Assembly: GCF_000428885.1 (NCBI RefSeq)
Contig: NZ_KE386810.1
Location: 580,979 to 644,978 of the forward strand
Source: Geothrix fermentans DSM 14018
Lineage (GTDB): Bacteria > Acidobacteriota > Holophagae > Holophagales > Holophagaceae
Length of the DNA stretch: 64,000 nt
Reading direction: 5' to 3'
Shown here: piece after piece, positions 53,254 to 61,753 of the stretch
Layout of the letters: each line of letters starts with the position of its first letter
How positions within the stretch are numbered: position 1 is the first letter of the stretch
Notes under the pieces: generated by a model
The model's database searches: none
Told to the model about the DNA's origin: nothing
What the model saw: the letters and a program-made list of their open reading frames with translations, nothing else
Program-made: the position numbers and the translations under genes

Positions 53254-54182
53254 AGATCCAGCCGATCCAGCCGGTCGGGCCGGTCCCGCCAGCCCTCGTC
53301 CACCTTCACGAACAGCTCCAGGCGCACGGGCCGCTGGAGCAGCTTCTTCAGCTCGCGCTGGGCGCTCTGGCGGATGTCCTTGATCATCTCCCCCTGGCTG
53401 CCCAGCAGGATCTTGCGGTGGCCGTCCCGGTCCACCAGGATGCGGGCCGCGATGAACACGCCATCGGGGTCCATGTCCTCGGGATAGTCGTCGTGGCCCG
53501 GCTCGATCCAGCGCTCGATGACCACCGCCACGCCGTGGGGGACTTCCTCCCGGGTCTTGCGGAGCACCTTCTCCCGGATGAACTCCGCCGCCAGGGAGCG
53601 CTCGGTCTGGTCCGTGAAGGTCTCCTCGTCGTGCAGCCAGCCGGGCTGAGCGGCATCGCGCTCCAGCAGGGCCCACAGGGGATCCAGGTTCAGACCCATC
53701 TTGGCGCCGATGGGGACGATCTCCCTGAAGGGGAGCAGGTCCTTGTAGGTGGCCACCTTCTCCAGGAGCCGGCCCTTGGAGAGCAGATCGATCTTGTTCA
53801 GCAGCAGGTAGGTGGGGCGGCCGAGCTTGCGCAGGCGCTTGGCCAGAGCATGCTCCCCGGTTCCCAGGTAGTCGTCCGCGTCCACCATCCACAGGAGGAG
53901 GTCGGCTTCCTCGAGCGCCTGCTCCACATGGGCCATCATGCGCTCGTTGAGGGCGTGCTTGGGCAGGTGGATGCCGGGAGTGTCCAGGAAGGCCAGCTGC
54001 ACATCGCCCCGGTTCACCACGCCCAGCACCCGGGTGCGGGTGGTCTGGGGGATCTGGCTGGTGGCGGCGAGCTTCTGGCCCAGCAGGGCGTTCAGCAGGG
54101 TGGACTTGCCCGCGTTGGGAAGGCCGATGATGGCGATGGTCGCGTGGCGCCGCTGCGGACCCGTGGCGGGCTGCTCAGCCAC
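53250..54182 (-). CDS. era: GTPase Era
   Basis: 310-aa essential 30S-assembly GTPase. The G motifs are IGLPNAGKSTLLNALLG, the switch with QTTRTRVLGVVN, LAFLDTPGIHLP and LLLNKIDLL. The C-terminal KH domain has VLRKTREEVPHGVAVVIE and GQGEMIKDIRQ-like text (GSQGEMIKDIRQSAQRELKK). The start is a GTG at 54182 that overlaps the lpxA end by eight bases. Its last bases overlap the carbonic anhydrase stop in a shared TTAA. Confidence 0.95.
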   Translation of the reverse strand: MAEQPATGPQRRHATIAIIGLPNAGKSTLLNALLGQKLAATSQIPQTTRTRVLGVVNRGDVQLAFLDTPGIHLPKHALNERMMAHVEQALEEADLLLWMVDADDYLGTGEHALAKRLRKLGRPTYLLLNKIDLLSKGRLLEKVATYKDLLPFREIVPIGAKMGLNLDPLWALLERDAAQPGWLHDEETFTDQTERSLAAEFIREKVLRKTREEVPHGVAVVIERWIEPGHDDYPEDMDPDGVFIAARILVDRDGHRKILLGSQGEMIKDIRQSAQRELKKLLQRPVRLELFVKVDEGWRDRPDRLDRLDL

Positions 54183-54960
54183 GGTGGACGCCCCGCTTGG
54201 CCTCGCGGATGAACCTCAGCAGGTAGGCCACCTCGGCCACGTGCCCCACTTCCTTCTCGGTCTGGGCCATGGCCTCCTCGCGGAGCAGGCCCGCGTGGAA
54301 GAGCAGGCGGTGGGCCTTCTTCAGGGCCTCCACGACCTCCACGGGGAACCCCTTGCGCTGCAAGCCGATGGTGTTCACGCCGTAGCTCTTGGTATCGCGG
54401 GCGCCGGCGGTCTTCATGAAGGGCAGCACGTCCTGGGTGGCCACGGTGAAGCCGCCCATGAAGGCGTGGTCGCCCACCCGGCAGAACTGGTGCACGGCGG
54501 AGAAGGCGCCGATGTTGCAGCCATCGCCCACATGGACGTGCCCGGCCAGGGTGGCGCAGTTGGCGAAGATGTTCTTGTTCCCCACGTGGCAGTCATGGGC
54601 GATGTGGGAACCGGTCATCAGGAAGTTGTCGTCGCCCAGGGTCGTGAGCCCGCCGCCGCCCTCGGTGCCGCGGTGGAGGGTGGAGCCCTCCCGGATCACG
54701 TTGCGGTTCCCGACCACCAGCCGGGTGGGCGCGCCCTTGAACTTGAGGTCCTGTGGGCCCATGCCCAGGGTGGCGTGGGGGTAGATGTCGTTGTCCTCGC
54801 CGAGCTCGGTGTGGGGGCCGATGACGACGTGGCTGCGCAGCAGGGTGCGGGCGCCGATGACCGCGTTGCCTTCGATGACGCAGAAGGGGCCCACGACCAC
54901 GCCCTCGCCCAGCCGGGCCTCCGGGCTCACCACGCTGCTCGGATGGATCTGCGCGCTCAT
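54175..54960 (-). CDS. lpxA: UDP-N-acetylglucosamine O-acyltransferase
   Basis: 261-aa left-handed beta-helix enzyme for the first step of lipid A synthesis. The hexapeptide repeats run from IHPSSVVSPEARLGEGVVVGPFC through DCHVGNKNIFANCATLAGHV to GDHAFMGGFTVATQDVLPFM. The catalytic His lies in the SHIAHDCHVG stretch. The C-terminal helices (RFIREAKRG) are normal. The ATG overlaps the fabZ stop by four bases, giving the familiar fabZ-lpxA order. lpxB is not next; era follows. Confidence 0.96.
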   Translation of the reverse strand: MSAQIHPSSVVSPEARLGEGVVVGPFCVIEGNAVIGARTLLRSHVVIGPHTELGEDNDIYPHATLGMGPQDLKFKGAPTRLVVGNRNVIREGSTLHRGTEGGGGLTTLGDDNFLMTGSHIAHDCHVGNKNIFANCATLAGHVHVGDGCNIGAFSAVHQFCRVGDHAFMGGFTVATQDVLPFMKTAGARDTKSYGVNTIGLQRKGFPVEVVEALKKAHRLLFHAGLLREEAMAQTEKEVGHVAEVAYLLRFIREAKRGVHRG

Positions 54961-55427
54961 CGTCCCTCTCCCTCGGCCAGGTCCATCAGCATGGACATGA
55001 ATTCGGCTTCCGCGACCTTCTGGCCGTCCACGAAGGCCTCGCCCCGCATCTTGCAGATCCGGCCCTTGAGCTGGACCACCTTGACTTCCATCACCAGCTG
55101 GTCGCCGGGCAGCACGGGCTTGCGGAACTTGGCCCCGTCGATGCCCATGAAGTAGATCACCTTGCGGGCGCGGTCCTCGATGTCCTGGAGCAGCAGGCAG
55201 CCGCCGGTCTGGGCCATGGCCTCCAGGACGTAGACGCCCGGGAACACCGGCCGGCTCGGGAAGTGGCCCTGGAAGATCTGCTCGTTGTAGCTGATGTTCT
55301 TGAGGCCGCGAATCCACTGCCCGGGCTCGAAATCCAGGACGCGGTCCACCAGGAGGATCGGGTACCGGTGGGGCAGCAGGTCCAGGATTCCCTGCAGGTC
55401 GATGGTTCGGGGCTCGCGTTCCGACAT
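54957..55427 (-). CDS. fabZ: 3-hydroxyacyl-[ACP] dehydratase
   Basis: 156-aa hotdog-fold dehydratase of fatty acid synthesis. It has LQGILDLLPHRYPILLVDRV with the active His, then NISYNEQIFQGHFPSRPVFPGVYVLEAMAQ with the catalytic Glu region, and IDGAKFRKPVLPGDQLVMEV. The ATG at 55427 with GGAG five bases upstream was chosen over a GTG two codons earlier. It is the first gene of fabZ-lpxA-era. Confidence 0.95.
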   Translation of the reverse strand: MSEREPRTIDLQGILDLLPHRYPILLVDRVLDFEPGQWIRGLKNISYNEQIFQGHFPSRPVFPGVYVLEAMAQTGGCLLLQDIEDRARKVIYFMGIDGAKFRKPVLPGDQLVMEVKVVQLKGRICKMRGEAFVDGQKVAEAEFMSMLMDLAEGEGR

Positions 55428-55476
55428 GGGCACTCCAATCCCCTAGATTACAGGTTCTCCCGGCCTTCCTCCACCC

Positions 55477-57249
55477 TCAGCTCCGCCGGGCCGTCCGCTC
55501 GAAGACCCTGGCTTCGATGAAGAGATCCAGCAGGGCCCGGTCCAGGGCCCCCTCCCGGGCCTCGTCCTCGAGAATGGCCAGGCTCCGCTCCACGGGCACG
55601 GCGCCCTTGTAGGGCCGGTCCTGGGCCGTGAGGGCATCGTAGACGTCCGCGATGGCCATGGCCCGGCTCTGGACCGGAATCTCCCGCTCCGACAGCTTCC
55701 GGGGATAGCCCCTGCCGGTGAGGCGCTCGTGATGGGCGTAGGCGATGTCGGGGATGCCCGCCAGGTCCCGGGTCCAGGGGATGCGCTCCAGGAAGCGGAA
55801 GGTGTGGGTGACGTGGCTCTCGATCTCGAGCCGTTCCGTCTCCGACAGGCTGCCCTTGCGGATCCGCAGGCTGGCCAGGTCGGCGGGCTCCAGGAGGGAC
55901 CGCCGCTCGCCGCTCCAGTGGGTGAAGGTGAGGCCTTCCAGCAGCCCCAGCCCTTCCGCCACTTCCTGGGCCATCACCGTCGGTTCGTTGCTCTGCCGCA
56001 CCAGATGGATGAGCCGCTCCGATTCGGCCCTGCGGTCCCGGCTGGCGCGCTCCCACAGCTCGGGGTCCCCCCCGCCCTTCCAGGCCTGCGCGAGGGCCTC
56101 CAGGGCCTCCTCCAGCTCCAGCTGGCGCAGGCGCTGGAGGATGAGCTCCAGCTGGCCCGGATCCAGCTTCTTGGCCTTCACCAGCACCTGCTCGCGGACG
56201 CCCACCTTGCCGAAGTCGTGCAGCAGGCTGGCGTAGCGCAGCTCCCGCAGCTGGCGCTCGCTGAAGGAGAGGCTGCCGTAGGCGCCGTTGGGCGTGGCGT
56301 TGACGGCCTCCGCAAGCCCCACGGTGAGGTCCGCCACCCGGCCCGAGTGGCCGCTGGTGACGGGATCCCGGGCCTCGATGGCCGTGACCGAGGCCGCCAC
56401 GAAGCCCTCGAAGAGCCGCTCGATCTCCTCCCGCAGCTGGGCGTTCCGCACGGCCACCGCGGCCTGGCCCGCCAGGCTCTGGGCCAGGCGCTGGTCTGCC
56501 CCGGAGAAGGCCACCGTGCCTCCCTCCTCGTCCAGGCGGTTGAGGAGCTGCAGGACGCCCAGGACCTGCCCTTCCGTGTCGAGCATGGGCACCACCAGGA
56601 CGGATTGGGTGTGGTACCCGGCCTGGCGGTCGAAGCTGTCGTTGAAGCGGTAGGGCGCCTCCGCGGGGATGCGGTAGACGTCCGGCAGGTTCAGGCTCTC
56701 CTTGCTGAGCGCCACGTAGCCCGCCAGGGCCTCGCGCGAGATGGGCATGGCGACGCGCGCGAAGGGCAGGCTCACCCGGGCGTTCTGGGTGTGGGCGAAG
56801 AGCAGCTCGGGGCGGTCCTCGTCCCCCGTGAGCAGGTAGATGGACCCCGCCTCGGCCGTCAGCAGCTCCCGAGCCTTGCTGAGGATCAGGTCCAGCAGGC
56901 GGTCCAGGTTCTGCTCCGAGGCCAGGGCCCGGCCCACCTCGTGGAGCCGCTCCATGTCCCGGCGGTCCTGCAGGCGCGCCCAGGCCGCCCGCACCAGGGC
57001 CTCCGCCGCCTCCAGGCCGGGCCAGGCCTCGCAGTCCGCGAAGGTGCCGTCGCCCGGCAAGCCCAGCACCACGTCCGCTGTGCCGCCCTCGGTGAAGACC
57101 ATGGAGCGGCGCATCTCCCCGGCCACGCGGTCCAGGAGGATGCTACGGTGCTCAGGGGGGACGGCGACAGTGAATCGCAAGGCGGAACCAGACTCCAGGA
57201 AGAGGACGACGAAAGTCCCGCCAGCATATCGGAATTCCCCGGCCCCCAC
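55477..57249 (-). CDS. GAF / HD-GYP-domain phosphodiesterase-like signalling protein
   Basis: About 590-aa protein. An N-terminal segment with a FVVLFLESGSALRFTVAVPP strand pair is followed by a GAF domain (LHEVGRALASEQNLDRLLDL... GVLQLLNRLDEEGGTVAF). Then comes an HD-GYP domain with GHSGRVADLTVGLAEAV, ASLLHDFGKVGVREQVL, IPDIAYAHHERLTGRGYPRKL and MAIADVYDALTAQDRPYKGA. The usual HHERxDGxGYP reads HHERLTGRGYP, one Asp missing. Its role would be cyclic-di-GMP or similar turnover. The start is uncertain: GTG 57249 or TTG 57180. Confidence 0.85.
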   Translation of the reverse strand: MGAGEFRYAGGTFVVLFLESGSALRFTVAVPPEHRSILLDRVAGEMRRSMVFTEGGTADVVLGLPGDGTFADCEAWPGLEAAEALVRAAWARLQDRRDMERLHEVGRALASEQNLDRLLDLILSKARELLTAEAGSIYLLTGDEDRPELLFAHTQNARVSLPFARVAMPISREALAGYVALSKESLNLPDVYRIPAEAPYRFNDSFDRQAGYHTQSVLVVPMLDTEGQVLGVLQLLNRLDEEGGTVAFSGADQRLAQSLAGQAAVAVRNAQLREEIERLFEGFVAASVTAIEARDPVTSGHSGRVADLTVGLAEAVNATPNGAYGSLSFSERQLRELRYASLLHDFGKVGVREQVLVKAKKLDPGQLELILQRLRQLELEEALEALAQAWKGGGDPELWERASRDRRAESERLIHLVRQSNEPTVMAQEVAEGLGLLEGLTFTHWSGERRSLLEPADLASLRIRKGSLSETERLEIESHVTHTFRFLERIPWTRDLAGIPDIAYAHHERLTGRGYPRKLSEREIPVQSRAMAIADVYDALTAQDRPYKGAVPVERSLAILEDEAREGALDRALLDLFIEARVFERTARRS

Positions 57250-57268
57250 CGCGACCTGGCAGGGCCCC

Positions 57269-58441
57269 GTGGACCGCTTGGCCTGGGGCGGCCGGGGCGT
57301 GGCCCACGAGGCCAACGGACGCCTCCTGCTGCTGGAGGCGCCTCTGGCCCTCTTCCCCGGCGAGGTGGTGGAGGCCAAGGTGGTGTGGAAGGCCCGCCAC
57401 GGCGAGGGCCGCGTCACCCGCTGGCTCACCCGGGATCCCCGCCGGACCGCGGCCGAGTGCCCCGTGGCCGGGACCTGCGGCGGCTGCGAGCTGTGGGAGG
57501 CGGGCCGCCACGCGCCGGACCTGAAGCGGCAGATGGTGGCCGACCTCCTCCGCCGCCAGCTGGGTGAGGCGGTGCCCTGGGACTGGCATCCCGCTCCCAG
57601 TGACGCGCGCCGCCACCGCATCCAGCTCCACTGGGACGGCTCGGCCCTGGGCTACTTCCGCCGCCACAGCCACGCCCTCGTGCCCGTAGCTACCTGCCCC
57701 GCCGCGGCGGAGCCCCTGTCCCTGGCCATCCCGCGGCTCCAGGAGGCCCTGGCCGCCCGCATCCTCCCCACCCGTCCAGGCCGCTGGGAGCTCTCCACGG
57801 GCACGCCGGCGGAGGAGGTCCTGGCCACGGACGAGCGTGGCCGCACCTGGCGCCTGGAGCCCGATGGCTGGCACCGCAGCGACGCCCCCCTCGCCCAGCG
57901 CCTGGGCGGTCTCACGCTCCGGCACGAGCCCGGCGCCTTCTTCCAGGTGAGCCCGCCCTGGGCCGCCCAGGCCTTCCGGGAGCTGCTCGAATCCTGGGAC
58001 GTGAAGGGGCGGACGCTCTACGACCTCTACGGCGGCGTGGGCCTCTTCTCCGCCCTGCTGGGCAAGCGCTTCGACCGTCGTGTGCTGGTGGAGTCCGGCG
58101 AGGCGGCCGTGGCCTGGGCCCGGCGCAACCTGGAGGCCCTGGGCCTGCCCTCGGATTGCCAGGTGGGAGATGTGGGAGCCTGGGTGCCCGAGGGCCTCGG
58201 CGAGCCGGGCGACGTGGTCCTGCTGGACCCGCCCCGGGCCGGGCTGGAGCCAGCCCTGGCGGAGCGCCTCTGCGCCGCGCGCGCTTCGACGCTGGTGCTG
58301 GTGGGCTGCGACGGCGCGGCCTTCTGCCGGGACCTCAAGCGGCTGGGGCCCGCCTGGGACCTCGAGAAGCTGGCGGTGCTGGACCTCTTCCCCCTCACCA
58401 GCCACGTGGAGTGCGTGGCCCTGCTGGCGAGGCGGCCGTGA
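57269..58441 (+). CDS. RlmD/RumA-family 23S rRNA (uracil-5-)-methyltransferase-like
   Basis: 390-aa SAM-dependent methyltransferase. An N-terminal TRAM-like domain (VDRLAWGGRGVAHEANGRLL) is followed by a Cys cluster (AECPVAGTCGGCELW), as in iron-sulphur RlmD. The SAM domain has TLYDLYGGVGLFSALLG, LLDPPRAGLEPALAERL and the catalytic Cys region VLVGCDGAAFCRDLKRL. The GTG at 57269 with AGGG four bases upstream gives a normal TRAM start. It is divergent from the HD-GYP gene only 19 bases away and its stop overlaps speH (GTGA). Confidence 0.87.
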   Translation: MDRLAWGGRGVAHEANGRLLLLEAPLALFPGEVVEAKVVWKARHGEGRVTRWLTRDPRRTAAECPVAGTCGGCELWEAGRHAPDLKRQMVADLLRRQLGEAVPWDWHPAPSDARRHRIQLHWDGSALGYFRRHSHALVPVATCPAAAEPLSLAIPRLQEALAARILPTRPGRWELSTGTPAEEVLATDERGRTWRLEPDGWHRSDAPLAQRLGGLTLRHEPGAFFQVSPPWAAQAFRELLESWDVKGRTLYDLYGGVGLFSALLGKRFDRRVLVESGEAAVAWARRNLEALGLPSDCQVGDVGAWVPEGLGEPGDVVLLDPPRAGLEPALAERLCAARASTLVLVGCDGAAFCRDLKRLGPAWDLEKLAVLDLFPLTSHVECVALLARRP

Positions 58442-58821
58442 GCGCCCCTACGAGCACCCCGGGGAGCGCCCTCGGCCGCCACCTCCTGGTGGAGTTCACG
58501 GGCTGCGACGCCGCGGTCCTCGCGGACCTGGACCGCGTCACTGCGGCCATGCTGGAAGCGGCCCGCGCCTCCGGCGCCACCATCGTCACCCACAGCTTCC
58601 ACCACTTCAGCCCCCACGGCGTGAGCGGGGCCGTCATCATCGCCGAGAGCCACCTGGCCATCCACACCTGGCCCGAGCACGGCTTCGCCGCCGTGGACTA
58701 CTTCTCCTGCGGGGCCGTGGAGACCGCGAGGGCCGTGGCGTTCCTGGGGGCCGCCTTCGGGGCCGCCTCGACGGAGACCCTGTGCCTCACCCGCGGCCCC
58801 CTGGGCCGCCTGGACGGATGA
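58438..58821 (+). CDS. speH: S-adenosylmethionine decarboxylase proenzyme
   Basis: 127-aa class Ib SAM decarboxylase, self-cleaved to give a pyruvoyl group for spermidine synthesis. The cleavage Ser is in IIAESHLAIHTWPEHGFAAV, followed by DYFSCG. HLLVEFTGCD is the usual N-terminal motif. The GTG at 58438 overlaps the previous stop (GTGA) with GAGG five bases upstream, and the end overlaps the next ATG (ATGA). speE (spermidine synthase) is not adjacent. Confidence 0.93.
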   Translation: MSAPTSTPGSALGRHLLVEFTGCDAAVLADLDRVTAAMLEAARASGATIVTHSFHHFSPHGVSGAVIIAESHLAIHTWPEHGFAAVDYFSCGAVETARAVAFLGAAFGAASTETLCLTRGPLGRLDG

Positions 58822-59198
58822 ACCCGGGGCCCGCCCGCCCCTGGCTCCATCCGCTCCTCGTGGCCGGAGGCCTGCTCTGCCTGGGGCTGGCGGTCCTGGG
58901 CCTGTTCCTGCCCCTGCTGCCCGCGACCCCCTTCCTCCTGCTGGCCGCCGCCTGCTTCGCCCGGTCCTCCGAGCGGCTGCATGGCTGGATGCTCAGGCAC
59001 CCCCGCATCGGCCCGCTGCTCCGGGACTGGGAGACCCGCCGCGCCATCCGGCCCGGCGCCAAGCGGGCCGCCACGGCGGCCATCCTGGCCAGCGGCCTCC
59101 TGACCTACGGCCTCGCCCGTCCATCGCCGGTGGTCCAGGTGGGCCTGGCCCTGTGCCTCGGCGGGGTGCTCGCCTTCATCTGGACCCGGCCGGACTAA
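58818..59198 (+). CDS. YbaN-like DUF454 membrane protein
   Basis: 126-aa inner-membrane protein of the DUF454 family. It has LVAGGLLCLGLAVLGLFLPL, LPATPFLLLAAACFARSSER, and LHGWMLRHPRIGPLLRDWE with the family's HPxxGPxxxxW motif, then two more hydrophobic segments. Function is unknown. The ATG overlaps the speH stop. The TAA stop abuts the 270-bp inverted-repeat element. Confidence 0.88.
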   Translation: MNPGPARPWLHPLLVAGGLLCLGLAVLGLFLPLLPATPFLLLAAACFARSSERLHGWMLRHPRIGPLLRDWETRRAIRPGAKRAATAAILASGLLTYGLARPSPVVQVGLALCLGGVLAFIWTRPD

Positions 59199-59467
59199 GA
59201 GGTCGTATCATCACCCCCACGTGGCCGCGCGAGGGAACCGGGCGAGCGAGGCGAGGAAAGCGAGGAGAAGCGTAGCGGGCACTACGCGCGACGAGCTTGA
59301 CGCGGCATCGCGACGCCCGGTGCCCTCGCCCGGAGGGATGAAGCCAGGCGGGCGCCCCACGGCGTCACCGCCCTTGAACGATATCCCGCATCGCCCTGCG
59401 GGCGCTTCCTTTCGGTGCATCCCGCCTGGCTTCATCGCGGCCCCGTCGGGGTGTTGATACGACCTCT
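59198..59467. repeat. 270-bp MITE-like element with nested inverted repeats
   Basis: The 20-bp ends (59198-59217 with 59448-59467) are inverted copies with one mismatch. Inside are two 16-bp stems: 59229-59244 with 59314-59329 (one mismatch) and 59337-59352 with 59421-59436 (perfect). The element fills the gap between the convergent YbaN-like and ogt genes and overlaps the end of the latter. It encodes no transposase, so it could be a non-autonomous mobile element or a structured RNA. Confidence 0.75.
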
Positions 59468-59961
59468 AAGGCTCCTTCAAGGTCCAGCAGGCGGGCCTTC
59501 ATGGCCAGGCCGCCCGCGTAGCCGGTGAGGCTGCCGTCCGCCCCGATCACGCGGTGGCAGGGCACGAGGATGGAGATGGGGTTGGCGCCGTTGGCGCGGC
59601 CCACGGCCCGGCTGAGGTTCGGATCGCCCAGGTCCGCGGCCAGCTGGCCGTAGCTGCGGGTCTCACCGAAGGGGATGCGCTGGAGCCCCGCCCAGACCCG
59701 CTGCTCGAAGGGGCTGCCGTGGAGGCGGAAGGGCACGTCGAAGGCGGTCCGCCGCCCCGCGGCGTAGGCGTCCAGCTGATCACGGAGGCGGGCCACAGCC
59801 CCGCCCGCCGGGTCCGCCACGGGGCCCAGCCGGGCCACCTTCGCCAGCAGGGGCTCTCGGAACTCGTGGTCCGCGAAGCCCAGGTAGATGACCGAACCCC
59901 GGCCGTCGAAGGCCGCCAGGATGGGGCCGAGGGAAGTGTCGAGGCGATGGAAACCCGTCAT
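59365..59961 (-). CDS. ogt: Methylated-DNA-protein cysteine methyltransferase with repeat-derived tail
   Basis: 198-aa O6-alkylguanine-DNA methyltransferase. The acceptor Cys is in ISILVPCHRVIG (residue 135), with RANGANP and SLTGYAGGLAMKARLLDLEGA, where the family usually ends. From about residue 166 the frame runs into the 270-bp repeat and adds about 33 basic residues (EVVSTPRRGRDEARRDAPKG and more) that look unlike the family. The ATG overlaps the stop of the Ada-AlkA gene (ATGA), so both are likely co-induced by alkylation damage. Confidence 0.93.
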   Translation of the reverse strand: MTGFHRLDTSLGPILAAFDGRGSVIYLGFADHEFREPLLAKVARLGPVADPAGGAVARLRDQLDAYAAGRRTAFDVPFRLHGSPFEQRVWAGLQRIPFGETRSYGQLAADLGDPNLSRAVGRANGANPISILVPCHRVIGADGSLTGYAGGLAMKARLLDLEGALEVVSTPRRGRDEARRDAPKGSARRAMRDIVQGR

Positions 59962-61370
59962 GCGGGCACTCCTTTCAGGCTGGCCCAGAGGTGGAAGGTG
60001 GCGAGGCTGCGGTGGGGCGCGAAGGGGGCCATCAGGCGCAGGGTGGCCGGCCCATCGGGACGATCCTCGAGCTTGAACCAGCGCTGGAGCGCCAGGGTGA
60101 GGGCCGCGTCGCCCACGGGCACGCAGTCCCGGAAGCCCAGGCCGCGCATCAGCACGTACTGCGCCGTCCAGGGACCGCAGCCCCGCAGAGACAGGAGGGC
60201 CTTCTCCGCCGCCGTGGCTGTGAGCAGGCCCTCCAGCGCCGGGCGGCCCTGGGCCACCTGGGCGGCCGCATTCAGGAGGTACTCGGCCTTGCGCCGCGAG
60301 AAGCGCAGGGCCGTCAGGTCCGCAGGATCCAGCGTCGCGAGGCGCGGAGCCTCCGGGTGGGCGATGAGGTCCCCCACGGGGGTTCCCGCCAGGCGGATCA
60401 GGTCCCGCCGCAGGGCGTAGGCGAAGGCCAGGTTCACCTGCTGGCCCAGGATGGCCCAGACCAGGGCCTCGAAGGGATCCAGGGTGAGGGGCACCCTCAG
60501 GCCCTCGCGGCCCCGGGCCAGCCGGGGCTGAGCCGCCTCGAAGGGGGCCGGATCCCCATGCCAGCCCAGCAGCCTCAGGGCCGCCCGGTGGGCCTCCACC
60601 ATGGCGCGGGGTCCGGCGGCCCCCTCGAGGGTGGCGGTGACGGCCGAGGGGCCGAAGGCCAGGTGGAGGATTCCGGGCTTCCCATCGAAGTGGGCGGCCT
60701 TGCGGAGGGCGTCCCCCCGCACCCGCTCGGACACGCTTTCGGGATCCCGGCCGTGGAACCGGAGCAGGTCGCCGAGCCGGGTGCCCTCGGGCAGCGGCAG
60801 CGTGAAACGGTCCGAACTCAGCAGATCCCGGTAGGCGCCGGGGGCCAGGCCCGTCTGCCGGCGGAAGGCCTCATGGAAGCCGGAGGGGCTCTCGAAGCCC
60901 ACGGCGGCGCCCAGGTCGAGCAGGGGGGAGGCGCTTGCGGCCAGCCGGGCGCAGGCGGCCTGGATGCGGGCCCGCTGGAGGAAGGCCGCGGGCTGGGTGT
61001 GGGCGTGGTCCCGGAACAGGGCCTTCAGCTTGGTGAGGCCCACCCCGGCCACCTCCGCCAGGGCCTCCGCCTCGGGGAAGGCCGCGGGATCCGCCAGGGC
61101 CCGGGCCATGGCCTCCTCCAGCCGGGCCAGGTCCGCATCCTCGCCCCGGTAGAAAGCGTCAGGGCGGCAGCGTTTGCACGGCCTCAGGCCCGCGGCCTGC
61201 GCCGCGGACTCGTCCGGGAAGAACCGCACGTTACGGGCCAGGGGCTTCCGCGCCGGGCAGGACGGCAGGCAGTAGATCCCGGTGGTGAGGACACCCGTGA
61301 GCACCCGCCCGTCGAAGGAGGCGTCCTTCGCCAGGATCCGTTCGTAGAGGTGCTCATCCGACCAGCGCAT
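59958..61370 (-). CDS. Ada regulator fused to AlkA DNA-3-methyladenine glycosylase
   Basis: 470-aa fusion. The N-terminal Ada domain has four Cys (34, 38, 65, 68 in GIYCLPSCPAR and RPCKRCRPD) that bind zinc and accept methyl from phosphotriesters. An AraC-type helix-turn-helix region follows (VGLTKLKALFRDH; VGFESPSGFHEAFRRQTG). The C-terminal AlkA part has DPFEALVWAILGQQVNLAFA, GCGPWTAQYVLMRGL and VPVGDAALTLALQ (catalytic Asp). Such a protein senses methylation, activates transcription, and removes alkylated bases. It heads an operon with ogt. Confidence 0.93.
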   Translation of the reverse strand: MRWSDEHLYERILAKDASFDGRVLTGVLTTGIYCLPSCPARKPLARNVRFFPDESAAQAAGLRPCKRCRPDAFYRGEDADLARLEEAMARALADPAAFPEAEALAEVAGVGLTKLKALFRDHAHTQPAAFLQRARIQAACARLAASASPLLDLGAAVGFESPSGFHEAFRRQTGLAPGAYRDLLSSDRFTLPLPEGTRLGDLLRFHGRDPESVSERVRGDALRKAAHFDGKPGILHLAFGPSAVTATLEGAAGPRAMVEAHRAALRLLGWHGDPAPFEAAQPRLARGREGLRVPLTLDPFEALVWAILGQQVNLAFAYALRRDLIRLAGTPVGDLIAHPEAPRLATLDPADLTALRFSRRKAEYLLNAAAQVAQGRPALEGLLTATAAEKALLSLRGCGPWTAQYVLMRGLGFRDCVPVGDAALTLALQRWFKLEDRPDGPATLRLMAPFAPHRSLATFHLWASLKGVPA

Positions 61371-61753
61371 GGCTCCATGCTAGGAGCCCTCCGCGCGGGA
61401 AATCCTCCGATGGGCGGCGCCGGAATTTTTCCTCCCACCCGGTGGCCGGTGGGCTTCAGGTTGGTCATGGACCTCAACAGCCTCCGCGAAGGACACGAAG
61501 GAGCAAGTGAAGGCCACGAAGGCAGGCCCCAGCATCCTGCCAAAGACATCCGGGCCTTCGGCCCCCGGGCGCGCCGCGCCCGGCTTTGTGGGCGGCGGCA
61601 CAGTGCGGCTTCCAGGAGCCGCCGTGGCCGCCGCCCGCAAAGGGATGTTGCGGTGGGTCGAAACCCATTCGTGGCCTTTTCGCGCCTGGAAGGGCGCATT
61701 CGTGCTCTTCGTGGTGATCTTTCCGGGCCGGGGTCCGCCGGTAACGAGGTCGC
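61371..61753. other. Gene-free region with degenerate dispersed repeats
   Basis: 383 bp between Ada-AlkA and the second methyltransferase. It contains cacgaagg-type units on the left (for example 61490-61523) and their inverse on the right (61668-61678 and near 61705-61715). An 11-bp pair is exact (61510-61520 with 61668-61678). GC-rich blocks lie in the middle. Units of this kind recur as intergenic repeats in several bacteria. The promoter of the Ada-AlkA operon is probably in the left part, but no box is certain. Confidence 0.6.

Noticed and set aside
59198..59467. Insertion sequence with transposase
   Set aside because: The element is only 270 bp and has no coding capacity for a transposase. 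No target-site duplication was certain.
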